Positions 44,674 through 52,553 of a DNA stretch of 52,553 nucleotides are shown piece after piece. The stretch is from Streptosporangiaceae bacterium (lineage in GTDB: Bacteria > Actinomycetota > Actinomycetes > Streptosporangiales > Streptosporangiaceae), in contig JAOPYH010000076.1 in NCBI GenBank assembly GCA_025964715.1, positions 1 through 52,553 of the forward strand. Reading direction: 5' to 3'. A model generated the notes under the pieces. It ran no database searches and was not told the origin of the DNA. It saw nothing but the letters and a program-made list of their open reading frames with translations. The first letter of the stretch is position 1; the number at the start of each line of letters is the position of its first letter. The translations under genes were made by a program, and so were the position numbers.

Positions 44674-46659
44674 TTGAGAGTGGAGTTCATCTACGCCAAG
44701 GACGATGCCTCCGCGGTGGGCCGGAGTGGTCTCTCGGGACAGCTGGACATTCCGGACCCGCAACGACCCAGCTCGGCGGGATACGACCCGGCGGGAAAGA
44801 TTCGCCGTCTGTGGCAATCGGTCGTCGGCACCGTGACGGGGTTGCCGCGGGTCCTGCGCCTGGCCTGGCAGGCCGGTCCGTGGCTCACCGTCGGCCTCGC
44901 CGTGGCGACGGTGGTGTCCGGACTGGTGCCCGCTGCGACCGCCGCCGTGGCACGGCTGCTCATCAACACCGTTGCCGGGTCGATCCGCGACGACGGGCGC
45001 CTGGTCGTCCTCCCGATGGTCCCCGGCGACCTGCGGGTGAGCGTCACCACGGCGGTCTCGGCTCTGGCCGGCGCCCAGTTCGCGGTGTTCGCGCTGGGGG
45101 GCCTGGCCACGACGGTCCGGACCATCGGCCAGCAGCTGCTCCAGGAGCGGATGACGCAGATCGTCCAGCTCCAGGTCATGTCGCACGCCAGCGAGCTGGA
45201 TCTCGCGTTCTTCGAGGACACCGACTCCTACGACCTGCTGCGCCAGGCCCAGCAGGAGGCCGCGACGCGACCGGTCTCGATGATCACGAGCGCGTTCGGG
45301 CTCGTGCAGAACCTGATCACCGTCGCGAGCGTGATCACGATACTGATCATGCTCAGCCCGATCCTCGCGGTGATCGCGCTGCTCGCTCCCGTACCGGCGT
45401 TCGTGGCCGATGCCCGCTACGGCATGCGCGCGTTCGTCCTGTCGCTGTGGGCCTCCCCGCTGCGCAGGCGCATGCAGTACTTCAATGCCCTCGTCACCAC
45501 CGACGCTTCAGCTAAGGAGGTCCAGCTCCTCGGCCTCGGACCGTACCTGGTGGAACGGTTCCGCCTGCTCGGCGGCGTGTACTACGCACGTCAGCGCCGC
45601 CAGGTGGCGACCCGCTACCTCGCCGGCATGGCCTGGACGACGCTGACCACGCTCGCCGGCTCGGCCACCTATCTGTACGTCGCACTCCAGGCGGTCGGCG
45701 GCCAACGCTCCCTCGGGGATCTCGTGCTGTACACCGCCGCGGCCGCCTCCCTGCAGACCGCCGTGTCCGGGCTGTTCCAGGACTGTTCCGGGATGTACGA
45801 GAACAACCTGTACCTCGGCACGCTCACCCGGCTGCTCTCGACCAGGCCCGCGGTGACCGCGCCCGAACGGCCGCGTCCGCTGCCCGCGGTCTCGGCCGGC
45901 CGGGTCGAGTTCGAGCACGTGTCGTTCAGCTATCCGGGCAGTGACCGCCCGGCTCTCGCCGATGTGAGTTTCCGCCTGGAGCCGGGTCGGATGCTCGCCG
46001 TCGTCGGCCGCAACGGCGCGGGAAAGTCGACAGTCGTCAAGCTGCTGTGCCGGTTGTACGACCCGGAGCAGGGGCGGATCCTGCTCGACGGCGTCGACAT
46101 CCGGGAGTACGACCAGGTGGACCTGCGTTCCCGGATCGCCGCGATGTTCCAGGACTACGTCACCTACCAGGCGACCGCGGCCGAGAATATCGGCCTGGGC
46201 GACGTCGGCCGCATCGGCGACGATGCGGCCATCCGTACGGCGTCCGCCGCGGCGGGCGCCCATCCCTTGATCGAATCCCTGGACCAGGGCTACGACACCC
46301 CGCTGGGCAAGTGGTTCGACCAGGGTACGGGCCTGTCCGGGGGGCAGTGGCAGAAGGTGGCCCTGGCCCGCGCGTTCATGCGGCAGACCCCGCTGCTCGT
46401 CCTGGACGAGCCGACCTCGGCCCTGGACGCGGTCAGCGAGCACGAGCTGTTCGACCGGCTGCGCGAACTGGCCGAGGGCCGCACCACCCTGTACATCTCC
46501 CATCGGTTCGGCGCGGTTCGGCGCGCCGACGAGATCATCCTGCTCGACGACGGACGGATCGCCGAAGCCGGCACCCACCAGCAGCTGATGGAGCTGGGCG
46601 GGGAGTACGCCCGGCTGTTCTCCCTCCAGGCGGCGGCCTACACCGACGTCCCCGCCTGA
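44674..46659 (+). CDS. ABC transporter, fused permease and ATPase (exporter type)
   Basis: A 661-residue half-transporter. A soluble N-terminal extension of about 65 residues precedes six TM helices (about 70-360) and an ATPase domain with Walker A GRNGAGKST, signature LSGGQWQKV, and Walker B LLVLDEPTSALD. It has no C39 peptidase domain, so it does not cut the leader itself. The start is TTG 44674, or GTG 44680 with a GGGG-containing site upstream. Half-transporters of this type dimerise and export peptides or lipids; here the neighbouring peptide is the likely cargo. The gap to the oxygenase is 88 bases. Confidence 0.95.
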   Translation: MRVEFIYAKDDASAVGRSGLSGQLDIPDPQRPSSAGYDPAGKIRRLWQSVVGTVTGLPRVLRLAWQAGPWLTVGLAVATVVSGLVPAATAAVARLLINTVAGSIRDDGRLVVLPMVPGDLRVSVTTAVSALAGAQFAVFALGGLATTVRTIGQQLLQERMTQIVQLQVMSHASELDLAFFEDTDSYDLLRQAQQEAATRPVSMITSAFGLVQNLITVASVITILIMLSPILAVIALLAPVPAFVADARYGMRAFVLSLWASPLRRRMQYFNALVTTDASAKEVQLLGLGPYLVERFRLLGGVYYARQRRQVATRYLAGMAWTTLTTLAGSATYLYVALQAVGGQRSLGDLVLYTAAAASLQTAVSGLFQDCSGMYENNLYLGTLTRLLSTRPAVTAPERPRPLPAVSAGRVEFEHVSFSYPGSDRPALADVSFRLEPGRMLAVVGRNGAGKSTVVKLLCRLYDPEQGRILLDGVDIREYDQVDLRSRIAAMFQDYVTYQATAAENIGLGDVGRIGDDAAIRTASAAAGAHPLIESLDQGYDTPLGKWFDQGTGLSGGQWQKVALARAFMRQTPLLVLDEPTSALDAVSEHELFDRLRELAEGRTTLYISHRFGAVRRADEIILLDDGRIAEAGTHQQLMELGGEYARLFSLQAAAYTDVPA

Positions 46660-46699
46660 ATTCCCGCCACCTGCCCCCGCCCCAACCCAGGAGGCCATC

Positions 46700-48544
46700 A
46701 TGAGCGTGCCCTTGATCACCCGTGCCCTGCTGTTCGGGGAGCCTGCCCGCCAGAGCCCCGCGATATCTCCGGACGGCTCCCTCATCTCCTTTCTGGCCCC
46801 GCACAACGGCGTGCTGAACATCTGGGTCGGCGACCGGGTCATCCGTGACTCCCGTCCCGTCACCGACTGCCGCAGACGCGGCATCACGATGTACTCGTGG
46901 GCGTCCGATGGCCGTCACCTGCTGTACGTCCAGGACCGGGACGGCGACGAGAACACCCACGTGCACGCGGTCGACCTCACGACCGGGGACGAGCGGGACC
47001 TGACGCCCTTCGACGGAGTCCAGGCCCACATCATCGGTCTGGACCGGCGGGTGCCCGGTGAGCTCCTCGTCGGGATGAACCTGCGGACGCGTGGCCTGCA
47101 CGACGCCTACCGGATCTCGCTGGCCGGGGGCGAGCCACGGCTGGTCGCGGAGAACACCGGATTCGGCGGGTGGGTCGCCGACCGTGATCTCCAGGTCCGT
47201 GGCGCGGTGTCCTTCCGCTCCGACGGCGGCATGGACCTGCTCGTCCGCGACGGCGAGGAGGATCCGTGGCGGGTTCTGCACTCCGCCCGTTACGAGGACA
47301 CTGGCATGACCAGGCCGATCGGGTTCACCGACGACGGCAAGCGTCTTACCGTCCTCTCCTCTGTGGACTCCAACACCACGCGGCTCGTCAGCATCGAGGT
47401 CGCGAGCGGAGACGTCGAGGTGGTGTACGAGGACCCCCGTTTCGACGTGGTCGGCGTGGACCTGAACCCCGACAGCCGGCATCCCGACCTCGCCGTGGTG
47501 CTCCGCGAGCGCAACCACCTCGAGGTGCTCGATCCGGCGCTGGAGCGGGACGTGGAAGTTCTGCGGGCGGCCGCGGACGGCGATGTGGTCCCGCTCAGCC
47601 GCGACGACCGTGACCGATGGTGGATCGTCCAGGACAACATCGACGACGCACCCGCTGGCTACCTGCTCTACGACCGCGTGACCGGCCGGGTGGAGACCCT
47701 GTTCACCCACCAGCCCGCGCTGGAGGGCGCCGCCCTCGCCCGGATGGATCCCTTCACCATCACGGCCCGCGACGGGCTCGAACTCTCGGGTTATCTCACG
47801 TTCCCACCCAACGAGCCGAGGGTGGATCTGCCGGCGGTGCTCAACGTCCACGGCGGTCCCTGGATGCGCGACGGCTGGGGTTTTCGCGGCGAGGTCCAGT
47901 GGCTGGCCAACCGCGGCTATCTGGTCATACAGGTCAACTTCCGCGGCTCCACCGGATACGGCAAGGACTTCGCCCGGGCCGGAGACCGGGAATGGGGCGG
48001 GAGGATGCAGGACGATCTGATCGACGCCGTCCAATGGGCCGTGCGATGCGGGTTCGCCGACCCCGGCCGCATCGGCATCTACGGCACCTCGTACGGCGGC
48101 TACGCCGCGCTCGCCGGTGCGGCCTTCAGCCCCGACCTGTTCCGCTGCGCCCTCTCGGTCTGCGGGCCGTCGAACCTGCGCACCTTCGTGGAGTCGGTTC
48201 CGGCGTACTGGGCCCCGATGGCCGCACGCCTCCGCCGGGCCATCGGCGATCCGGAGTCGGAGCCGCAGTTCCTGTGGGCGAGATCGCCGCTGTCGAGGGC
48301 GGATGCCATCCGGATTCCAGTGTTCATCGCCCAGGGCGCCAACGACCCGCGGGTGAAGGAGGCCGAGTCCGAACAGATCGTCACGGCGCTACGCGAGCGC
48401 GGTGTGGAGCACCATTACATGATCTTCGACGACGAGGGTCACGGATTCGTCGACCCGCGCAACCGGCTCGCCTTCTACGCGGCGGCCGAACGATTCCTCG
48501 CCGACCACCTCGGCGGGCGCTGCGAAGCCACCAGCCGCGACTAG
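46700..48544 (+). CDS. S9-family prolyl-oligopeptidase-like serine peptidase
   Basis: A 614-residue protein. Residues 1-350 are a beta-propeller and 370-604 an alpha/beta hydrolase. The catalytic triad is visible: S464 in YGTSYGG, D549 in QGANDPR and H581 in DEGHGF. No signal peptide is present, so it is cytosolic. ATG 46700 follows GGAGG. S9 peptidases cut short, unstructured peptides, often after Pro, which fits removal of a leader or processing of the repeats (which contain Pro-Asp-Pro). In several RiPP pathways S9 enzymes act as leader proteases; here this is inference from context. Confidence 0.93.
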   Translation: MSVPLITRALLFGEPARQSPAISPDGSLISFLAPHNGVLNIWVGDRVIRDSRPVTDCRRRGITMYSWASDGRHLLYVQDRDGDENTHVHAVDLTTGDERDLTPFDGVQAHIIGLDRRVPGELLVGMNLRTRGLHDAYRISLAGGEPRLVAENTGFGGWVADRDLQVRGAVSFRSDGGMDLLVRDGEEDPWRVLHSARYEDTGMTRPIGFTDDGKRLTVLSSVDSNTTRLVSIEVASGDVEVVYEDPRFDVVGVDLNPDSRHPDLAVVLRERNHLEVLDPALERDVEVLRAAADGDVVPLSRDDRDRWWIVQDNIDDAPAGYLLYDRVTGRVETLFTHQPALEGAALARMDPFTITARDGLELSGYLTFPPNEPRVDLPAVLNVHGGPWMRDGWGFRGEVQWLANRGYLVIQVNFRGSTGYGKDFARAGDREWGGRMQDDLIDAVQWAVRCGFADPGRIGIYGTSYGGYAALAGAAFSPDLFRCALSVCGPSNLRTFVESVPAYWAPMAARLRRAIGDPESEPQFLWARSPLSRADAIRIPVFIAQGANDPRVKEAESEQIVTALRERGVEHHYMIFDDEGHGFVDPRNRLAFYAAAERFLADHLGGRCEATSRD

Positions 48545-48557
48545 CAGGGGGACGACC

Positions 48558-49694
48558 ATGTTGGGCACCTATCTGATCGGCTTGCGCGAAGGGCTCGAAG
48601 CCTCGCTTGTGGTGGGGCTGGTCTGCGGCTATCTCCTCCGTACCGGCCAGCGCCGGCAGCTGCTTCCCATCTGGTTCGGCGTCGTCGCGGCCCTGCTGCT
48701 CAGTGCGGCTTTCGCCACCGCGCTCAGCCTGGCCGACGCGTTTCTGTCCCTCACCGCCCAGGAGGCGTTCGGAGCCGCCATGTCGCTGACGACTGTCGGC
48801 CTCGTGGTGGCGATGGTGTGCTGGGCCAAGGCGCACGGCGGCGAGGAGGAGCTGGAAGAGCGGCTCCAGCGGGCGGTCCGGCTCGGACCGCTCACTCTGG
48901 CGGCGGTCCCGTTCGTCATGATCGGACGAGAGGGCGCGGAGACGACGCTGCTGCTGTGGACCGACATCAAGAACGCCGGCTTCGCGGCCGCGCCGATCCT
49001 CGGCGCGGCCGCGGGTCTGGCCAGTGCCGTCGCCGGCGGCTACCTCGTCTACCGCAGGGAACGCCGCGCCGACCTACGCCGCTTCTTCCGCTGGACGGGC
49101 GCCGCCCTGGTGATCGTCGCGGCCGGAATCCTGGGCGATGGGATCAGTGAACTGCAGAGCCTCGGGGTCCTGCCGGGTGCGCACGCGGTCGCGTTGTCCA
49201 CGGCCGACCTGTTCGCCGGCCTGGGTACGGCCGGAACGCTCATCGGATCGGCGCTGTCGGGGCTGCTGAGCCTCACTCCCGAGGTGACCTGGCTGCAGCT
49301 GACGTCCGCGGTCTTGTTCGCAACTGTCGGCCTGTACATGTTCCTGCGCCAGGGCCGGACCACGCCGGTGGAGCGCCTTTCGCCCGAAGCCGTACCGGCA
49401 GTGGCCGAGGAGGAGCCCTCGATCGGAGTGGACACTAGGGTACGGCGGCGGCCCGACTTGCGCTGGGACGTGCTCCTGACCAGGGACGTCCTGAGACTGG
49501 GCTTCGCCGGCAAGACCATCGAAATGCCCGCGCGGGTGACGGACGAGGTGCGGTATGTCCTGGGGAGCGCGGGGGAGGGGTTCACCCCCGGCGCGATCCC
49601 CGGCGATCTCGACGAGCCGGGCCGGCTCGTCCTGATCCAGACCCTCGTCCACGAGGGCTTCCTGACGCCCGTACCCGCGCGAGCCGATATCTAG
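48558..49694 (+). CDS. FTR1-type iron permease with fused winged-helix-like C-terminal domain
   Basis: A 378-residue membrane protein. FTR1/EfeU signatures REGLE (residues 10-14) and REGAE (124-128) mark the iron-binding helices, and seven hydrophobic helices span residues 1-265. The permease should move iron into the cell. After a linker, residues 309-371 (RDVLRLGFAGKTIEM, then LDEPGRLVLIQTLVHEGFLT) closely resemble the last 60 residues of the oxygenase at 43347-44585. I do not know of this fusion in ordinary FTR1 proteins. ATG 48558 has a GGGGGA site and starts 14 bases after the peptidase gene. Confidence 0.92.
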   Translation: MLGTYLIGLREGLEASLVVGLVCGYLLRTGQRRQLLPIWFGVVAALLLSAAFATALSLADAFLSLTAQEAFGAAMSLTTVGLVVAMVCWAKAHGGEEELEERLQRAVRLGPLTLAAVPFVMIGREGAETTLLLWTDIKNAGFAAAPILGAAAGLASAVAGGYLVYRRERRADLRRFFRWTGAALVIVAAGILGDGISELQSLGVLPGAHAVALSTADLFAGLGTAGTLIGSALSGLLSLTPEVTWLQLTSAVLFATVGLYMFLRQGRTTPVERLSPEAVPAVAEEEPSIGVDTRVRRRPDLRWDVLLTRDVLRLGFAGKTIEMPARVTDEVRYVLGSAGEGFTPGAIPGDLDEPGRLVLIQTLVHEGFLTPVPARADI

Positions 49695-49698
49695 GGGG

Positions 49699-50067
49699 AT
49701 GCCATCAGCTTGTATCGACCGAGCGCTGCTGTCCGGGGTAGCCGGGCTTCTGCCCGGGCAGGCCGACCGCCTCGCCGGAGAGGGTCTCGGTCCGCGGGAG
49801 CTCGTCAGGTATGTGGGCGGGCGGGTCCTCGTCAGCCGGCGGCACGACGTCTTCGTCTATCGCGGGTCCCGCGTTCACGCCCTGGGGCTCGACGAGACTT
49901 TCTTTATGGGTTCGGGGGTCCTTGTTTCCACTCACTTCCGCCCCTTACCCCGCATCCGGCGACGAATGCCTCAGGACGACGCTGTCGTGGAGGCCGGCGA
50001 TGGGCGGGGTCACCGGGTGTTCTCCTTCGCACGGGCCAGCACGGCGTCCAGCGCGGCGCCATCGTAG
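49699..50067 (+). CDS. Small open frame after the FTR1 gene, doubtful
   Basis: 122 codons from ATG 49699, five bases after the FTR1 stop, behind GGGGG. The first 75 residues (LLPGQADRLAGEGLGPRELV, then GGRVLVSRRHDVFVYRG) have actinomycete codon bias and look like a folded protein. The last 40 overlap the end of the SnoaL-like gene on the other strand and look non-coding. It may be a fifth gene of the peptide locus truncated at about 49930, or a chance frame. No family is recognised. Confidence 0.35.
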   Translation: MPSACIDRALLSGVAGLLPGQADRLAGEGLGPRELVRYVGGRVLVSRRHDVFVYRGSRVHALGLDETFFMGSGVLVSTHFRPLPRIRRRMPQDDAVVEAGDGRGHRVFSFARASTASSAAPS

Positions 50068-50417
50068 TAGAGCGCCGCGTCCGTGATGCGGCCGTCGGCC
50101 ACGGTGACGAACGAGCATCCGTGCACGTCCAGCGGCTCCAGCCCATCGGTGGCAGGGGTGCCGAGCATCCGCCACCGCACCGCGGCGCGGTCACCGTCGA
50201 CGACAGCGCCGACGATCCGCCGGTGGTAGTCGGGATAGCAGGCCAGCAGGGCCGCGTTCGCGGCCCGGTCGTCCTCCGCCGAGCCCACCGCGGGCTTTCC
50301 GTTGACCTCGACGGACAGGTCCGGAGCCACCAGGCGCTCCGCGGCCACGAGGTCGTGAGCGTTTTCCGCGTCGTTGTAGGCCCGGTAGATCTCCGCCCCG
50401 TTCACCGGGCCGCTCAC
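50010..50417 (-). CDS. SnoaL/NTF2-like protein
   Basis: A 135-residue single-domain protein of the nuclear-transport-factor-2 fold. AEIYRAYNDAENAHDLVAAE, the conserved VAPDLSVEVNGKP and DVHGCSFVTVADGRITDAAL segments are typical of SnoaL-like polyketide cyclase or unknown-function members. GTG 50417 overlaps the stop of the hydantoinase gene (GTGA), so it is part of that operon. It may act on a ring-opened or cyclic amide substrate; evidence for a specific reaction is lacking. Confidence 0.85.
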   Translation of the reverse strand: MSGPVNGAEIYRAYNDAENAHDLVAAERLVAPDLSVEVNGKPAVGSAEDDRAANAALLACYPDYHRRIVGAVVDGDRAAVRWRMLGTPATDGLEPLDVHGCSFVTVADGRITDAALYYDGAALDAVLARAKENTR

Positions 50418-51988
50418 GCCAGTGGGCCGGCGGCCTTGACCTGGACACGGCAGGCCTTGCCCGGCAGGTAGCTGAGCGGAACCTCGTTCACCGAGGTGAT
50501 CCGCAGCCGGTCGGGGTCCGCGCCGGCCCGTACGGCCGCCGCGCGGGCCAGGTCCCTGGCTTCGGCGAGGCAGGCGTCCCGGCCCTCCGGCTCGTACCGG
50601 TACACCCGGTCGACGGCACCGGAGGCCTCGGCGATGGCGGCGCCGAACGCGTTGGCCACCGCGTAGTGCTCCGGCCGCAGCACCTCGGACACCCCGGCGA
50701 CCGCGTCCGGCACCAGGTGGGAGCCGCCGCCGACCGCGATCAGCGGGAGCTCCGAACGGCTGGCCTTCATCCGCTCGCACATCACCTGGATCCGCTCGTC
50801 GACCCAGGCGAGCGCGCCGGAGGCCACCGAGGGATCCACATCCGACAGCCGGCCCACGTCGCCGAAGCCGGTCAGCCGCCCGGCGTGCACCGAGATGTCG
50901 GACAGCGTCAGGGTCTGCCCGCCGCGTACGAGCGCCTCGTCCACGACGCGGTAGCCGACCGAGTCCGGGCCGACCCGGGGGCCCTCCGGCCCGGGGCGCA
51001 CCACGGTGCCGCCGCCGAGGCCGATCGAGATCAGATCCGGCATGCGGAAGTTCGTCCGCACCCCGCCGACCTCGACCGCGGCCGAGGACTCGCGTGGGAA
51101 GCCGTCGACCAGGATGCCGACGTCCGAGGACGTGCCGCCGACGTCGATCACCAGGGCGTCGGTGAGGCCGGCCAGCGCGCACGCGCCGCGCATCGAGTTG
51201 GTCGGCCCGGAGCCCACGGTGAGGATCGGGAACCGGACGGCCTCCTCCGCGGTCATGAGCGTGCCGTCGTTCTGGGTCAGGTAGGACGCCACGGACAGGC
51301 CGTGCTCGGCCAGCGCGGCGTGGAAGCCCTGCACGACCCGCTGCGCCACCCCGAGCAGCGAGGCGTTCAGCGTGGTGGCGTTCTCCCGCTCCAGCAGGCC
51401 CAGCGCGCCGACCTGGTGGCTGAGCGACACGGGGAAGTCCGGGCCCAGCTCCGCGGCGAGGATCTGCGCGGCGCGCAGCTCGTGCTCGGGGCTGGCGGGG
51501 GAGAAGGGGCTGCTGATGGCGATCGCGGAGACCTGGCCGGCGCCCCTGCCGATGCCCCTGCCGACACACTGGGCGGCGAACTTGCGCACGTCCTCGACCG
51601 CGAGCGGGGCGATCTCCGACCCGTCGTACTCGAACCCGCCGCCGATGATGGCCGACGGACCATGAACCACGTCCAGCAGGTCACGGGGCCACGCGGCCCC
51701 GGGCCGTACGGCCAGCGACGAGGGAGCCGCGATCCGCAGCACCCCGACCCGGCCGAGGTCGCGGCGCTGGATGATGGCGTTGGCCGGGTGCGTGGTGCCG
51801 AGCATGGCCTGCGTGATGGCGCTCGTGTCGACACCCGCGACCACCTGCTGCAGGGCGGCGCGGATGCCGTCGAAGGGGTCGGGTGTGGTCGCCGCCTTGG
51901 TGGCCGCGACCACCTTGCCGTTCGTGTCCACCACCACGGCGTCGGTGTTGGTGCCCCCGACGTCGATGCCGATCCGAAGCGCGCTCAC
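50414..51988 (-). CDS. Hydantoinase/oxoprolinase-family protein (HyuA-type)
   Basis: A 524-residue ASKHA-fold enzyme. The N-terminal phosphate-1 motif GIDVGGTNTDAVVV, the ALVIDVGGTSSDVGILVDGF segment and the glycine-rich SIGLGGGTVVRPG match the HyuA family, which hydrolyses hydantoins or 5-oxoproline using ATP. No HyuB subunit is next to it; instead a DUF917 protein is encoded upstream (overlap GTGA) and a SnoaL-like protein downstream. HyuA-type proteins paired with DUF917 are known, but their substrate is not established. Confidence 0.92.
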   Translation of the reverse strand: MSALRIGIDVGGTNTDAVVVDTNGKVVAATKAATTPDPFDGIRAALQQVVAGVDTSAITQAMLGTTHPANAIIQRRDLGRVGVLRIAAPSSLAVRPGAAWPRDLLDVVHGPSAIIGGGFEYDGSEIAPLAVEDVRKFAAQCVGRGIGRGAGQVSAIAISSPFSPASPEHELRAAQILAAELGPDFPVSLSHQVGALGLLERENATTLNASLLGVAQRVVQGFHAALAEHGLSVASYLTQNDGTLMTAEEAVRFPILTVGSGPTNSMRGACALAGLTDALVIDVGGTSSDVGILVDGFPRESSAAVEVGGVRTNFRMPDLISIGLGGGTVVRPGPEGPRVGPDSVGYRVVDEALVRGGQTLTLSDISVHAGRLTGFGDVGRLSDVDPSVASGALAWVDERIQVMCERMKASRSELPLIAVGGGSHLVPDAVAGVSEVLRPEHYAVANAFGAAIAEASGAVDRVYRYEPEGRDACLAEARDLARAAAVRAGADPDRLRITSVNEVPLSYLPGKACRVQVKAAGPLA

Positions 51989-52553
51989 TGCGCAACACCA
52001 CCCATCGGGACGTAGTCGATGTCGTAGCCGAAAGCCCTGGGGCCCACCAGTTCCAGGAACCCGTCGCGATGCCATTCCGGTGCGCAGGGCATGCCGATCA
52101 CGTCGACGCGCTGGCCGTAGGCGAGCGACTCCGTGGTGATCGGGCTCGCGTCCTCGTGGTCGAGCAGGCAGATCAGGTCAGGCGCCGTGATCACCGGCCG
52201 GTCGCCCTCGAACGCGACCAGCAGCTCGTTCTGGATCTCGATCCGCATGGTGCGGTCGGCGTCGGCGAAGTGCTCCACGATCACGGTGCCGCGCGCGAAG
52301 CCCTCCGTGGTCTCGCGGTGGATGTCAACGATCTTGCCGGAGAAGAACTCGCGGGCCTCGGCGAAGCGCAGGAACTCCTGGTAGGCGCCGGCCTGGCCGT
52401 TGCGCACTGCGGCCAGCCGCCGGCCCAGCTCCACGCAGTAGCTCATCGATCCGGAGATCCCGTGCTCGGCCACCTGGGCCGCGGTCATCGGGTAGCACGA
52501 GATCGCGTTGGCCAGGCCGAGTGTGATCACCGCACCGCGCGCGAGCCGCTCGG
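51985..52553 (-). CDS. DUF917-family protein, 5' truncated by window edge
   Basis: The visible part, about 190 residues, ends at 51985 and remains open to the right edge, so the start is outside the window; an internal GTG at 52530 is only a local start. Segments FFSGKIVDIHRETTEGFARG, LLVAFEGDRPVITAPDLICL and GYDIDYVPMG are typical of the C-terminal half of DUF917 proteins, which accompany HyuA-type hydantoinases. Its stop overlaps the hydantoinase start (GTGA), indicating one operon. Confidence 0.88.
   Translation of the reverse strand, partial: ERLARGAVITLGLANAISCYPMTAAQVAEHGISGSMSYCVELGRRLAAVRNGQAGAYQEFLRFAEAREFFSGKIVDIHRETTEGFARGTVIVEHFADADRTMRIEIQNELLVAFEGDRPVITAPDLICLLDHEDASPITTESLAYGQRVDVIGMPCAPEWHRDGFLELVGPRAFGYDIDYVPMGGVAQ

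Noticed and set aside
50010..51569. Minus-strand open frame of 519 codons overlapping the hydantoinase gene
   Set aside because: It is a shifted frame of the hydantoinase gene; only its last 135 codons, from GTG 50417, encode a recognisable SnoaL-like protein.

Overview
The window is high-GC DNA with strong G/C third-position bias, GTG and TTG starts, and families typical of filamentous actinomycetes: an F420-type LLM oxidoreductase, XRE regulators with DUF5753 or MmyB-like domains, DUF6879, PucR and bacterial P450s. A Streptosporangiales/Thermomonosporaceae-like actinomycete is the best guess (inference; no rRNA or other marker gene is present). At least a dozen genes are broken by frameshift, deletion or truncation, so parts of the window are decaying accessory DNA.

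Layout. 0-5 kb: the end of a PucR-type regulator, a P450, a small membrane protein, then remnants of a second P450, a TetR regulator, an aromatic-ring dioxygenase alpha subunit fused to a ferredoxin-reductase remnant, and a duplicated 81-bp copy of the PucR 3' end. 5-8.3 kb: small redox and regulator genes (MmyB-type XRE, aldo/keto reductase, NmrA-like reductase, leaderless MarR). 8.3-18.5 kb: a D-aminoacylase-like gene is present as a C-terminal piece at 8.3-9.2 kb and an N-terminal piece at 17.8-17.9 kb on the same strand. Between them lies a tightly packed operon-like set (DUF6879, XRE, radical SAM, DEDDh exonuclease, thymidylate kinase, two MazG-like proteins) and several remnants. 18.7-31 kb: metabolic genes (HSL-type esterase, aldehyde dehydrogenase, alpha/beta hydrolase, Tm-1-like plus TIM-barrel pair, LLM oxidoreductase, secreted HNH-like lipoprotein, Na+/H+ antiporter, broken topoisomerase IB, frameshifted FAD desaturase-like gene). 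31-37.4 kb: an alanine dehydrogenase/carboxyethylornithine synthase-like gene, beta-carbonic anhydrase with a SulP transporter, an EF-hand protein, a secreted Gly/Trp/acidic repeat peptide and a MauD/MauE-like pair. 37.4-42.9 kb: a two-component system divergent from a lipoprotein, adaptor, ABC ATPase and permease export operon.

The most interesting locus is 43.1-49.7 kb. A 50-residue peptide ends in two perfect-length 12-residue repeats (T-I/L-C-N-P-D-P-Y-D-R-C-V). One nucleotide downstream lies a JmjC/cupin-4 Fe(II)/2-oxoglutarate oxygenase, followed by an ABC exporter, an S9 prolyl-oligopeptidase-like peptidase and an FTR1-type iron permease. The last 60 or so residues of the permease resemble the C-terminal domain of the oxygenase. 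I read this as a candidate ribosomal peptide (RiPP) pathway: precursor, hydroxylase, export, leader protease and iron supply. This interpretation is inference and untested. The right edge holds a DUF917, hydantoinase/oxoprolinase and SnoaL-like operon, cut by the window end.
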